A stretch of DNA of 64,000 nt from Gracilariopsis chorda (Eukaryota; Rhodophyta; Florideophyceae; Gracilariales; Gracilariaceae): positions 115,297 to 179,296 of the forward strand of contig NBIV01000183.1 in the NCBI GenBank assembly GCA_003194525.1. Reading direction: 5' to 3'. Numbering within the stretch: position 1 is the first letter of the stretch; every line of letters begins with the position of its first letter. The notes under the pieces were generated by a model. The model made no database searches. It was given only the letters and a program-made list of their open reading frames with translations, and was not told where the DNA came from. This document shows, one piece after another, positions 20,396 to 31,490 of the stretch. Position numbers and translations under genes: made by a program.

Positions 20396-21863
20396 ATGCA
20401 TACCGTTTCTGAGGACGGTATTCCCAAGCTAACCAAGGATGACTTCAAGGAGGTCGTTGCGAAAGAGCCTTCTGCCTTAATCCACTTCTTTGAACCATGG
20501 AGCGGACATTGTAAATCCATGGAAATAGAATTTGTACAAGTCGCCGCAGAACTCCAAGGAAAGGCTTTTCTTACCGCGGTTGACGCCACTGAAGAATCAA
20601 AACTAAGTAGGAAATATAACATCGAAAGATTTTCCACTTTGAAACTCTTCTCCAATGGTATGGAACTCGCTTTTTACTAAGGAAACCCCGATAAGGAATC
20701 CATCATCAAGTATATGAAACAAGCTGCTATGCCGTACCATACAATTGCTGATGCTGATGCGTATAAAAAGTTAGTCCGCGACAACTCCGCGAAGCACTTT
20801 CTTGTATCCGCTGCGTTGGAGGGATCGGCGCTCACAAAGTTCAAGAAGGCTAACTTCAGAATTCGGGAGTTCATGCCAAATTCGATTGGCTTCGCGCATT
20901 CCGGTGACGCCGCAACCTTTGGCATCGAATCTATGAGTAAGGGAGACATATATCTTCAACGATGGGAAGCCGACGGAACTCGTAGTAACGTTAAATATGA
21001 TCGAGACTCTGACGGTACCCTTTCAAGGTTTATCAGGTTATCTCCTTTGCCGGTTTTCCAGGAATTCACGCAAGAAAACGCTGTGCATAGTATACCTCTT
21101 CTCGACAGTTTCTTCGAAAACTCTGATGGTCAGCAATGTAAGGCTATTGAAGCCGTTGCCAGAAAGAGATGCAATAGCAAGGTGGCGTTTGCGTGGGTCA
21201 GTTCTGTTGAGCTCATCTGTTTGCAAAATATGTCGGTCTCAGCGACGCCTCGTTCCAATCTGCGCATATTCGTTCCAGACGGATGCGCGATACATGCTTC
21301 CAAAAGACTACAACTTTTCGGAGGACGCCCTGGAGGCGTGGGTGGACGATTTAATCGCAGGTAAGATCGGTCCGGCGCGCATGTCAGAACCGATTCCCGA
21401 GGAGAACGAAGGACCTGTATACATTGTGGTGGGAGACTCGTGGGATGACATTGCACAGGATACAACCAAGGACGTGATGATAGCGCAGGTGGCTGAATTG
21501 TCCGGACCTTGTTACAGATTGAAACCGGTGTATGCTATGGTGGCCGCAGAGTTGAAGAAGGCTGGTGTGGAGCATGTGAAGTTCGCGACGATGGAGGCGA
21601 CCGAGAATGGGGCTCCTCATGAGTACAAGGCGCGTGGATTCCCTTCCATTTACTTGTTCAAGGTTGGCGAGAAGCAGAAGGGTATTAATTTTAGTGGTGA
21701 TCTCACGTCAAAGGGAATCATTGAATGGGTTCAAGTGCATACCTCCATCAAGTTCGAATTTGACACCTCCACTTTGGGAGAGGACCCGGAACCGGAAGAA
21801 GCAGAAGATGAGTTTGACAAAGACGATTATGGCAGTGATGATTGGGAAGATGACGACTTCTGA
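20396..21863 (+). pseudogene. Protein disulfide isomerase relic
   Basis: The text follows a PDI from end to end in about 490 codons. It has a first thioredoxin domain (KLTKDDFKEVV, then FFEPWSGHCKSM), two middle b-type domains, a second thioredoxin domain (AELSGPCYRLKPVYAMVA, then FPSIYLFKVGEK) and an acidic tail with no KDEL-type retention signal. Upstream in frame lies a hydrophobic LLRTILFSAYIAL stretch that may be the old signal peptide. It is broken by TAA at 20678-20680 and by a frameshift near 21279. In both active sites the first Cys of CxxC is Ser, so thiol exchange would fail even without the breaks. The normal role is disulfide formation and isomerisation in the endoplasmic reticulum. 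Confidence 0.87.
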
Positions 21864-22259
21864 TTACGAAGCTGATGAGGAATCGCGTTTGATGTGCGTG
21901 CAACGCCACGACGAAGACTTTGGGGGCAATCATCGCCTTAAGTTTTGTGCGTATGCACTGGATGCTCTTATGAATAGCATGCAGCTCATATCCATGAGGT
22001 TTGAAATGTTCTTAAGCAGAATGCGAATTACAGTTCGCAGACCCGCCCGAATAGAGACTCTTCAGGTCTACTCAGCAGTGATATAGATATCGCTTGTAAA
22101 ATATTCGCGACGCTATTACCATTGTAGACAGGCTTTGCAAAAGCTTGCAAAGTTTCCGCAGGGTATCAGTCCTCGCATTCACTCCGCACGTCAAAATAAC
22201 ATAAGATCACTAATAAGTTGCACCACAAAGAACTGCGAAGTCCACTGCATCCATAAAGG

Positions 22260-22780
22260 GTGCTCAACTCATCGAACGACCGCTCCCCGTTATCCCTTTC
22301 AATCCCTCTACATCCTGACGGTGGTCACATTTTCGACTTAATAACGGAAAACGACCAGCACACCAGATCGCTCCAGCTCACCGCGCTCCTGCCCCGCCAC
22401 GAATCCATCACTTTTATATCCAACCTCACCTTCGTCGCCCTCCAAACTAATGAAGTTACCAGGCCCCCTCCCTACAGATCGCCCTCTCCCACACCACCTT
22501 TTCTGTCCCAGCCTTCCCCGCCATTCTTCAATTCCTTTCTTCCCAACTTCCTAGTCCGCTCTTGTCGCTCGCTTTCGTCCCCGTCTTGGCGCCTCCTTCC
22601 TCCTCTGTGCATTCTTCCAATCTCATCAACCTCGCCTCCCGTCCATCCCGCGGACGAACACGTTTCGCGAAAATGACCGTAGGAACACAGAGGATTCCAA
22701 ACCCGTACAAACCTTAACATCCTTCCCCTCCCCTGCCATTCCCTCCTCCGTATACTTCATATAAAGCTTTCCGTAAAAAC
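22260..22780. other. Strand-asymmetric polypyrimidine tract
   Basis: The plus strand is strongly enriched in C and T over some 400-500 bases, with runs such as CCTCCTTCCTCCTCTG. No frame on either strand gives a protein with recognisable features. It could be a decayed untranslated region or simple-sequence expansion. Confidence 0.5.
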
Positions 22781-23346
22781 TACCACCGAATACAGTACAT
22801 CATTTGTACGGACATGCCCAAACAGGATGGATATACACTTAGTACGTGTACACGTAGTAGGCGGACTTGACTTGTCAGAACGTCCCTTACAGTACGGTCA
22901 GATACACATTTACGGAGCCGCTGCTTTTATCGATTTTATTGTTATTCGCGCTTTTGCATGTGTAGTCGATTTTAATCAGCGAATGATTGAAGACATGCTC
23001 TCAGATTGTCAGGAAGTACGTTATTCTTCCTCCTATGAAGGGTAGACTGCAAGCTTTACTCGGACATACGGTTTTAGCCCACAGCTGGAAGAGCTTGTGA
23101 GTCCGCTGGTAGTATTGCTCAACCCGCTCATATGTTTGTTAGAACTGGGGGTCTTCCTTTTATCGTGAGTTCTTCTGGAAGTACGTCATCTTCAGGGAGA
23201 GTCTTCAGGAAATGCTTGAAGAGATTGAAGAGTTATTCGGACGTGCACGTCCGCAGTAACCTTTGCTTTGCTTTTTAGGTGTGCATCGGCAGTTGAGCCT
23301 TCCTGTTACAGCAATTCTGTAGCATTGCTTCCGCTTTCAAAATACT

Positions 23347-23453
23347 GCTATGACTTGCTCAGCTGTGGCAAGAAGCGCGTCATACTCGGTTTCGATTGAG
23401 ATTGACGACTTGGCACGATCGTCCTGACAACACAAAGCTGTGAGAAATGCAAA
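23347..23453 (+). repeat. Dispersed repeat, copy 1
   Basis: About 105 bp matching 27921-28027 in direct orientation. Shared blocks include CTTGCTCAGCTGT, CAAGAAGCGC, GGCACGATCGT and GTGTGAGAA-like sequence, with several substitutions and small indels. It carries no open frame of note. Confidence 0.75.
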
Positions 23454-23658
23454 GGCGCACGACTTTCAAGTTACTATAGCTGAAGGTACAGGTCTTGAAC
23501 GTGTGGTCAAGGGTAAGCTACAGGTATGGTGTACATGCTACCAAAGAAAGCAAATGCAGAGATGTCAACATGGCTTGGTCGGTTTACAAAGCGACTTGTT
23601 CTATGCAATGGCCGAGGTAGTGGCCGTGAATCGTAACGCTAGTGACCAGTATTTGTAG
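23440..23658 (+). other. Short frame with SWIM-like zinc motif (possible transposase fragment)
   Basis: A 72-codon frame contains WCTCYQRKQMQRCQHGLVGL, which fits the CxC-x(n)-CxH pattern of SWIM fingers found in Mutator-like transposases. It lies directly after the dispersed repeat. Nothing else of such a transposase is seen nearby, so this may be chance. Confidence 0.2.
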
Positions 23659-24260
23659 CAGGTGTGCATGACGTCGCTCTCTCCGGCGACGTGTGGAGAT
23701 CGCGCTCTCTCCCTGTATTCAAAGCTGAAAGTGCATGTTTGAATTTCTTCATTGATGGTTGAAAGCAAGCCTTTGTCGATGTGGGGATGTGCACATAGCC
23801 ATCTGTCTGCGGCCATCAGTTCTTGGCAGAACGGTGGCCTTCCAAGGGTAGTATTCTTGCCTCCAACCACGAGCTCCTATGTTAGGAGGCTAACGTGTAA
23901 AGGGTTATCCCATGCGGTTGTATCCTGGACTCAGTTGCATCCACAATGTCTTGCATCCATGAACGGCCGATTTTTTCTACACACCTGGGACGACGATACT
24001 CCAATTACGAAACTAAGCAGAGGGTCGGTCTACCCTCAGGCAACAACATAGCACAATTAACCTCTCGAGACCCGAGTGCGCACGTCTAACGCCATTGGAG
24101 ACGGACAAGCGTTCTCAAATCATTGAGCACGAACAATCGACGGAGCGAAGCCTCATACAATTGTTTCTTTCGGCCGCTGCTGCTCAACCAGAGCCCTTCG
24201 ATGGCACGGTACGCAGATGAAATTCGCCTTCGGGAGGGGCGCCATGCAACAGCGATGGAG

Positions 24261-24267
24261 TATAAAA
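24261..24267 (+). promoter_or_regulatory. TATA box upstream of the 24.4-kb gene
   Basis: TATAAAA in the context GGAGTATAAAAAGC lies 102 bases before the ATG at 24363. A start site some 30 bases downstream would leave a 5' leader of about 70 bases. Confidence 0.55.
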
Positions 24268-24362
24268 AGCTGCACGGATGTCTTCGTTGCAGCTATTATC
24301 TAGTACGTCTCTGACCTCAAGCGTCGGATCCTAAGTTTAACGCACAGTTTGAGCCTGGAGCA

Positions 24363-24944
24363 ATGAGTAAAAGCGAGGGCTACCGCTCCCTTTCTGAGCC
24401 GTGTGTGGCTCAAAGTGGGTCTGTCTCTTCGTTCGGCCACCAAGTAAAAATGTCGAAACGTACACTCTCGCGTATCGCTGCTGTTTTCGTTGTCATTGCA
24501 ATGGCGACACTTGTGACGTTGCATGCGACTAGAAAAGACATCAATCGAGAATACCGGAACAGAGTTTCGTCGGTTGTTCCAGATACTGCGCTCAGCGGTA
24601 ACGGGTGGGAATGGCTTCGAAGGGTCGCTTCTAATGTTGCGCACTCTGACTTCCATTCGCGTGCCGAGTTAACCCCTCTTGTGGTGGACACGGAGTCAGC
24701 CGAAGGATGCGTAGTGTTTCTGGCGACGATGTGCACTCTAATTCCATTTGCCGGATGTGAAGAGTGCAAGCAAATGATCGCAGATATGGGTGTAGCTCCG
24801 AGGAATGCAGAGTACGTCTTCACGGATGTATGTCGTTTCGTCTCTGAGTCATCGATCTGTGCGCACTTCGAGTCGCTTGGTGCATGCCATACCTGTAAGC
24901 TTCGCTATCCGGATGGCCCCCCTCCGCGGACGTCGCTCAAGTGA
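24363..24944 (+). CDS. Cys-rich single-pass membrane protein, family not recognised
   Basis: The 193-residue frame has a short polar N-terminus, then one hydrophobic segment (IAAVFVVIAMATLVTLHA, about residues 38-55), then a soluble domain with eight Cys. The Cys lie in SAEGCVV, ATMCTL, AGCEECK, TDVCRF, SSICAH and GACHTCK. The first segment could be a signal anchor (type II) or, if translation starts at Met30 (24450), a signal peptide. An even number of lumenal Cys suggests disulfides. I do not recognise the family; the Cys spacing is vaguely PAN- or saposin-like but without a clear match. A TATA box sits upstream. Confidence 0.65.
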   Translation: MSKSEGYRSLSEPCVAQSGSVSSFGHQVKMSKRTLSRIAAVFVVIAMATLVTLHATRKDINREYRNRVSSVVPDTALSGNGWEWLRRVASNVAHSDFHSRAELTPLVVDTESAEGCVVFLATMCTLIPFAGCEECKQMIADMGVAPRNAEYVFTDVCRFVSESSICAHFESLGACHTCKLRYPDGPPPRTSLK

Positions 24945-25715
24945 ATACGCAGCCAGAGAGAAACTCGCTGCATCAGTACCGTTGAAGGGTGGCTGGCATT
25001 TTTTTGATGCGGCTTTCTATTCATCAGTGTTTGGGAGTAGTGGGGATTGCTTTGGTGATTAGGATAACACGGTGCGCGGGCAGTGATAGAGCTTGTTAAG
25101 GGCATCTCGTAGAAATGCGTAAAGGACTTGCCCTGGATAGTGGGAGGACATCGAGTCTCTACGGTCATCTGTCTAAACAGTGTTCTTTCATTGGCGTTAG
25201 ATACGAGCTGTAGTGAAGCAGTGCAGGCGGTGAAAAGCGATAGTCATGGCCGTATGTTCACACCCGGAATCATATGCGCGACCGAATCAAGGCGGGAGAT
25301 CGTTCTCGCGAGCAATGGGGGCATCACGATGACGGGCCGGCGTTGGCGCCTGTAAGGAGAGCGCGATGGTGTATAGCAGAGATAGGTAAGACGAGAAGCC
25401 TTCTACCCCACCGGCTCTCGTTCACATCGACCCCGCTGGGGGAGATGCCTTTTCAGGCAAGAGGGATCTCGCGATTGGGTAGCCGTGCAAAGCGTATTTC
25501 GAACGTCAAGTCACGACGTCGAAATTATCGATGCATTGTAGCAATCTGCCCTTCATAGCTACCTTCGGTGGCAAAAGCAATCAGTGAATTCTGCTTTCCC
25601 GATTTTAGAAAACTTCGTGATGCAGAGGGCAGAAAATGCGTCCTTGATACAGCAAAGCTGCTGATATATCAAATTTACATGTGAGCTTCGAACAACGGCA
25701 ATTCTACTGCCCTCG
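24945..25715. other. Spacer with no supported gene
   Basis: Short frames here show no domains. A GATATATC sequence at 25663-25670, some 45 bases before the next ATG, may be the promoter of the phosphatase gene. Confidence 0.4.
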
Positions 25716-26507
25716 ATGGCCCCTCCAGCTTCCCGAGTTCCCTTTCTGGGACGAAACGACTTTCTTTGCTATCTAGACACTGCAGGTCGGAGATTCGCTT
25801 TTCTGTTTGACGTGGACAAGACAACTGCCGACACGCAGCAGCTTCAAGGTGGTACAGTTCGGGTGCGAGGGGGTATCATAAGTGCGTGCCATCTGCTTGT
25901 TGGAAAGGGGCATGGCGTTGGGTTTATCTCTGGCCGTGTTGAACATAGGCTTTTGGCTGCAACTGCAGGATTCTTTCCTATCGGGTCAAGACACGGCCGG
26001 GACCTCATCTTCTCCGATGGAAGTCGGATGCACGTTGGGCCGATAGTCAATGTCGAGCGTGAGAAGGAAATAGCTAGAGCGTTTGTGGCATCACGAAGGG
26101 ATCTGATCTACTTTGAAGATAAGGAAAGCTTTGAAATTGGTTTTCAGAACGCAGAGCACGTCAAGGGGCAAGTTAACGCTTTTATGGAGAGCGTCGTACG
26201 GGATCGTCCTGATCTGACACTTCTGCCTCTCAAGATGGTTTATGAAGTTGTCGGAAAAGATGCTAACAAGGGTGAAGCCGTGAAGGCGTTTTTGCGGCAC
26301 GACCCCATGTTTCGTGGCAAGTTGCCCGTCTACTTTGGCGATGACGTCGGTGACTACCCTGCTGGAAGGGCGGTCCAGGAGATGGGTGGGATTCTTGTGT
26401 GGGTTGGGGACTTGCGGAGTGCGACAGATGCACAAGCGGATGTCTACGTCTTGAATCCCGCTGCTGTGGAGAGGCTGCTTGTCACTTTTAACATGTGCGC
26501 GTGCTGA
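25716..26507 (+). CDS. Trehalose-6-phosphate phosphatase-like HAD enzyme
   Basis: The 263-residue frame carries the four HAD motifs in the OtsB/T6PP arrangement. Motif I is FLFDVDKTT (nucleophile Asp and acid-base Asp), motif II FISGR, the Lys of motif III lies in GKDANKGEAVKAFL, and motif IV is YFGDDVGDYPAG, close to the GDDxTDE of trehalose phosphatases. The length fits a stand-alone phosphatase without the synthase domain. The known reaction is hydrolysis of trehalose 6-phosphate to trehalose. Motif I has K where most members have G (DxDGT), which is unusual. A related sugar phosphatase (for example for mannosylglycerate phosphate) is the main alternative. Intact, ends at TGA. Confidence 0.85.
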   Translation: MAPPASRVPFLGRNDFLCYLDTAGRRFAFLFDVDKTTADTQQLQGGTVRVRGGIISACHLLVGKGHGVGFISGRVEHRLLAATAGFFPIGSRHGRDLIFSDGSRMHVGPIVNVEREKEIARAFVASRRDLIYFEDKESFEIGFQNAEHVKGQVNAFMESVVRDRPDLTLLPLKMVYEVVGKDANKGEAVKAFLRHDPMFRGKLPVYFGDDVGDYPAGRAVQEMGGILVWVGDLRSATDAQADVYVLNPAAVERLLVTFNMCAC

Positions 26508-29500
26508 TCTCAGCAACTTCCACTCATTCGTTTTCGAGTACTTGGGGATCTGATCCAACGCTCTTTTGCTACCATCGTGATTCGTCGTTCGCCGCGGATG
26601 AACTCTTGGATCTTGAACATGAAAGCTCGAAAGGTCCATTGCGTTTCTCCGGAATCTGATGTGACAGGGAACAAAGATATTTCTTGATGCAGAATCCATT
26701 TCTCAACCGATTCTCATGTGTTGCTGCAATCATAAGATGCATTTGTAGTGTCATTATAGCTTTGCGCAAGGCGTTCTGTGATACGGTTTCCCTTTCCGTC
26801 CTTGTCTCTGGATACAAGGGTACGACGCTACAGTCCAAGAACTTTGGCTTTCTGTCTCGAGATTCGGCGGGTTTGAGTGATTCGTCTCGTGGTCTCCGAC
26901 ATCGAAGTGCGTTTCCTTTCTGAGAGAGGCAAACAGTTCCGTGCACAGCGTGGTACTTAAATCATCAATGAGTGGGCTCCCATAAAGGGCCTCTGACATA
27001 GATATCATGATTGTATCTGTGTCTCATGTTGCGTGGGAAATAACTTTGGTCAAGTCCATCAAAGCTTGCAGAGCATGTCCCCGCAGCCGTCGTCGTACAA
27101 TGGATCTGGATTTGCGTCAATCGCAGATAGAATAACGAATTGAATAGGGCCCGGCCGTGCGTATAGGTGACATGAAGTTGCGCGTTCGTGAAACAAGCGT
27201 GCATACGAGTTGCTTTGTGCCATTCATCTTGGGGCATTTTCGAGGCCGACGCGCCCTTTGTTCCAACATGTTTGTGCTCCTGCTTTATCAGATGCTCAGA
27301 TCGGTCGGCCTCGATGTTTAACCCATAGGATTATCCACGGCAATGCTTCTCTCGGTTACATCGTTTTCGTATGAATCTGACCGCTGTGCAGTGGCAGCGT
27401 TGTGCAGTTGTGCACAGCACTTGTTGGATATGCTTGTCGGCACAACAACAACGTGGAATTTGAGACCGCTTCTCGTGCGCATTCGACGACCGCTGAAGAA
27501 GGCGTTCATCGCGGAGCTTTGCACACGAAGCTTGCCAGACTGCGTACGTTTGACAATGCGCAGGGTGTCGCGAGAGAGTGATGCACACGGCTATTTTAGC
27601 ATGTGAGCACAAGCTGCCGTCACGAGAGTCGCCGGTCTTCTCTCGCGTCTAGAGAGGTAAGCGAAACGGATTCGCGATCGGGTGTCGCCGAAATACCAAC
27701 GACCAACCGACACCCGACACGGGGATTTATGTTGCTACTTGTACATCGGCAGGATGAAAGAGCGGTGCTTGTTGCATTCGTAGGCCAAACAGCGGGTGCG
27801 TGGATACAGCTGAGGTCGGGACGGAGAGGAGAGACAGGGATTCTAAATGGAAGCACAGGCAAATGTAGTGGTTGTCTCCAACGCCAAGTAGTTTGAAGGA
27901 GGCTACTTTGGACGAAAGGGCATAGCTTGCTCAGCTGTAGCAAGAAGCGCCGTCATAATCGGTTTCGAAGGAGGTTGGCGACTCGGCACGATCGTGACGA
28001 GAGTTCAATGGTGTGAGAAGAACAAAGATACATCACTTCTGCGCAGCAGCTGAACGTACGGACTTTTGACGTGAGGGGGGCTGGTCGGGAGCAAGGTATG
28101 AATGACGCTGGGATGTGAAAATGAAGTTGGTCGTGTTGCGGACAGGGTTGCTTTTGTGCAGCAATGGCAAGAGCAGGAAATGTGATTGATAACAGCACTT
28201 CGAATAAAGTTAAGTTTGTGGCAGATGAGTATTGCGCTGCTCCCCGGAGTGTGAGTTTCTTTTTTGAGCTGAAGCAACAAGATCAACAATTCTGACTGGT
28301 GGTTGAAAACGCAGTGTCCAACCACAGTGGCGTTGCAAGGATTGTACTTTTGCGAGATAGTAGTGGAATGGCGATGACATGCAACCCTTTAAGATAGCCC
28401 AGGGGTATGAAAACATGTGGCGTGAAGAATTGTGATGCACATTAATGATGCACATTAATGATTTTGGAACGTCAATTGCGAGGAAGTGGTGCTCATGTAC
28501 GCGTGGTCACGAGAGGGTTGGTCTGTTATTATTTCAGGTAACCACAACCGTTTACATGCGAAGAGCGGTGCGATGTTGCGAGAGTACCACACTCACGGTG
28601 CAAAAGAAGTGAAGTATGACGAGAGGCAGGTAACGGGTGGTGCTGTGTGCCACGGTTATCATGCAAATGAATGGGCTAGCGGGTAGCGCATAAATTGGAA
28701 AGGTCAATAGTGGTGTATGCACCCTGGACGTACTAGCGGGGAGAGGGTGGTGTCCTCATGACATGATGGTTGGGTGCTGTTGCAAATAATTGGCTGTCAT
28801 AAATGCGGGAAGACGAGGAGCACACGAATTAGACAGCGTAAAAGCACCTTGATGTGAAGCGTCGACGTCAGCGAAAAAAGCAAGCTGAAGTTAGCATGCT
28901 CACCAACAACAATGGGGCAGCGGCGCAATACAGCCCACGAGCACGGGGAGCATTTTGTCCGGGAAGGTGAAGAGCGTACGACCAGTACACGACAGTTGTG
29001 TACCACTGGTACGGTGGGTGGCAGCAATTGGTGACGCTAGTGTTGGTGTTTTACTCGCGGAAAGGATGGCGTTTGAAGACTGGCTTGTTTGTGGGCAGTG
29101 GTGTGGTGATGTGCATGCACGGAAGGCCTTGTGGCACAGCGATGCAGCTTCAGCCGCGAGTTGGCAAGACGACGAAGAAAAGACTATGGTGTGTAAGTAT
29201 TTTACAGCGCCGAGGCGGTTAAGCATGAAATAGCGACAGGGAACACATGTGACTTGACGTGTATCCAAGTTACCCAGCTATCCATGGCTAAGCAGTGGAA
29301 TTTCAATGAGCATCGCCACCGCAACAAAGAGCGCGTCAACACACATCATAGCTGCCCGCCAGCAACGCATCGCTGTGGCACAGCACCGCTACCCGTGCAA
29401 CACAACGATAGGTAGAGTTACCCAACGGTGCGGTTGGCAAGATGCGCAAGTATGTACCACCCGGTACAAACCAACGGCAACGCTGTGATAACCAAAAGCA

Positions 29501-29909
29501 CTAGCTAGCTAGTAGGCCACAAGTCCGGCGTGAACCATGGCAGTGACCCCTATGACAGCGCACACATACACCACAAACGGCACACGCCCACGCGCTACCA
29601 ACGGTACACCACGCCCAGTCCGCACGAAGCAAGAGAAAGCCGCTCTCCCAACTGACCTCGGTAACATTCGGCTACCATCGGTTACCGACCCAAACTTCTC
29701 CGTCACCTTCGCCCTCGCGAGATCCGATCCGAGTTCTTCTTCTTCTTCTTTATTGTGGACAACAGCTTTCTATTACTAAGCTGAAGGAGAGCTTTCAGTA
29801 AAAGCTTTCTCTTTTCAGAAAGGCGATCCGAGTTGCTCTTTCCTCTTTCCGCGCCGCGTCGCCCCTCCCGTCGCAGATAATATATCCCCGCCACCCGTCG
29901 CGCGGCACC
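26508..29909. other. Long spacer with a dispersed repeat, no supported gene
   Basis: These 3.4 kb hold many short frames but none with domain-like text. It contains the second copy of the dispersed repeat (27921-28027), a 13-bp direct duplication near 28433-28458 (GATGCACATTAAT twice) and a short TTC run near 29735. Genes too divergent or too split for inspection by eye cannot be excluded. Confidence 0.45.
27921..28027 (+). repeat. Dispersed repeat, copy 2
   Basis: Direct-orientation match to 23347-23453, 4.6 kb away. The homology fades on both sides, so the boundaries are approximate. Confidence 0.75.
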
Positions 29910-31123
29910 ATGACGATCTGTTTCACCACGTCTGTCACCCGTTCGTACTCCCCGCAACGCGCAGCCCCTCCCGCGTGCACGGCCCGCATATCGCCCCCCG
30001 CCGTCGCGCGCCCTACGCGTCTTGTCTTGCGCGCTTGCTTGCCGCCATGCAATGCTCCGCAGCACGTGCCGGATAGCTTGTTTGCACACCCTCTTGTACC
30101 CGATCCTTCTCTACCAGATCATCACGACGACATGCTCTTCGAAGCCGATCACGACGCCCCTTCCCCTCCACCACCACCAACCGGCGGCGGTACCAACGGC
30201 CACGGAGGCGACGAGCCTAACGACAACCCCGGTAACGACGCAGACTCCGATCCCAACCCGGAACAACTATCAACTCTACTCACCTCACTAAAACTAAGTC
30301 GCGATCAACTCAGCGCACAACTCTCCCAACTCCCCCCTAAAACGCTACTACAAACGCTACAAACGCTCCTGAACGGGCCGCTGTCAAGGCTATGGCCCGG
30401 CTGGCGCTACAGAACTCTAGCCGACATCTCCTTCCCATTCAAGGTGCGCATGGAGCTCACTGTGGGCCTCGGCCTCGCCGCGTCGGGCATGATTGCCGCC
30501 AGGGGAAAGCGAATCTGGAAAGAGCTTGACCTCGCCCTTTGTGACATTGCCGTAGGCGCCACGCTCAACTTTATGCTCGTTTACTTGCTGGCGCCCGTGG
30601 CTGGCGCCGCCGGCGGAGCAGGCTTTCTTGCGCGCTTGCCGTCCAACGCGTTCTCGGACGGACGGTATAACTTGTTTCTACGCAGTGCTTCTTTTTTGTA
30701 CAAGGGCGTGGTATTCTCTGCTTGCGGCTTTGCAGGCAGTCTGGTTGGCACGACGCTTTCTCAGGGGCTGCTTTACCTGCGAACTTTGACGGCGTCGTCG
30801 CCTTCTTCTCCTCCTTCTTCCTCGTCTGCAAGCGGCGGGGGGAGGAGACTCGACCTGAGCTGCCAAACGTGCTGCAAAACTCGCTGGCGTGGGCGGGATT
30901 CATGTTTGTTAGCAGCAATCCGCGCTATCAAAGCGTGGCCGGACTGGAGCGCGTGCTGTTTGCAGTGGCGCCTGAGCGCGTAGCAAAGGTTGGCAGCGCG
31001 GCTTTGAGAACGATTAACAACGTTGGCGGAGGCGCGAACTGGGTGTGGTGGGCAAAGTTCATCGGGCTACAAACAAGCAGCCAGCCGCGCGCAACTGAGG
31101 GGGGGGAGGAACAAAGCGCGTGA
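29910..31123 (+). CDS. RETICULATA-related (DUF3411) plastid membrane protein, with a frame break
   Basis: Two frames together give one RETICULATA-RELATED protein. The upstream frame (from 29910) gives the core: FPFKVRMELTVGLGLAASG, DLALCDIAVGATLNFMLVYL and YKGVVFSACGFAGSLVGTTL. The downstream frame (to 31123) gives the family C-terminus: NSLAWAGFMFVSSNPRYQSV and GLERVLF. The switch falls at a run of six G at 30837-30842; one extra G would join them. Family members are plastid envelope proteins linked to leaf development and metabolism in plants. The N-terminus is Pro/Ser/Thr-rich, as transit peptides are. An ATATAT sequence only about 30 bases before 29910 hints that translation may start further down (ATG at 30132). 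It may be a true frameshift or a sequencing error. Confidence 0.8.
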
Positions 31124-31490
31124 CGTGGGTGCGTGAGGGCGGGTGCGAGTTGCACAGCAATGCGGCTAATGAACTGGGGGCTTGCCCCCCTTTTTTTTTT
31201 AATTGTTAGTTGGCAGTGTAGCTGTACGTACGATTGCTCTCTTGTTCTGATTGATGCTATCGCAGACGGCAGCGAGGTGAACAGCCGGGGCGTGGATGCC
31301 TTCGAGCGCGCACTCGGTGCGGCGAAAGCTGTTTCCGCGGTGACCGGAGGCGAAAGCGCGTAGCGCAGTAGTGGTCCGGCTTGCCTCTCCGTAGCAAAAA
31401 GAAAGAGCTTCACAGTTTTCTTGACAGAATTAGTTGTTGTTGTTGTTGTTGGGGTGGTGGTAGGCGCTACAATTGTCGATGGGGAAGGCA

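Larger units (their letters stand above)
21864..24260. other. Long non-coding spacer
   Basis: I see no supported gene in these 2.4 kb. It contains a polypyrimidine-rich part (22260-22780), one copy of a dispersed repeat (23347-23453), and a short frame with a SWIM-like Cys-His pattern that may be a transposase fragment. Confidence 0.45.

Noticed and set aside
26684-27237. Several frames of 80-125 codons on both strands
   Set aside because: Mutually overlapping, no recognisable motifs, and no consistent coding direction.
28955-29233. 92-codon plus-strand frame
   Set aside because: No domain, no start context or promoter, and an overlapping frame of similar length; looks random.
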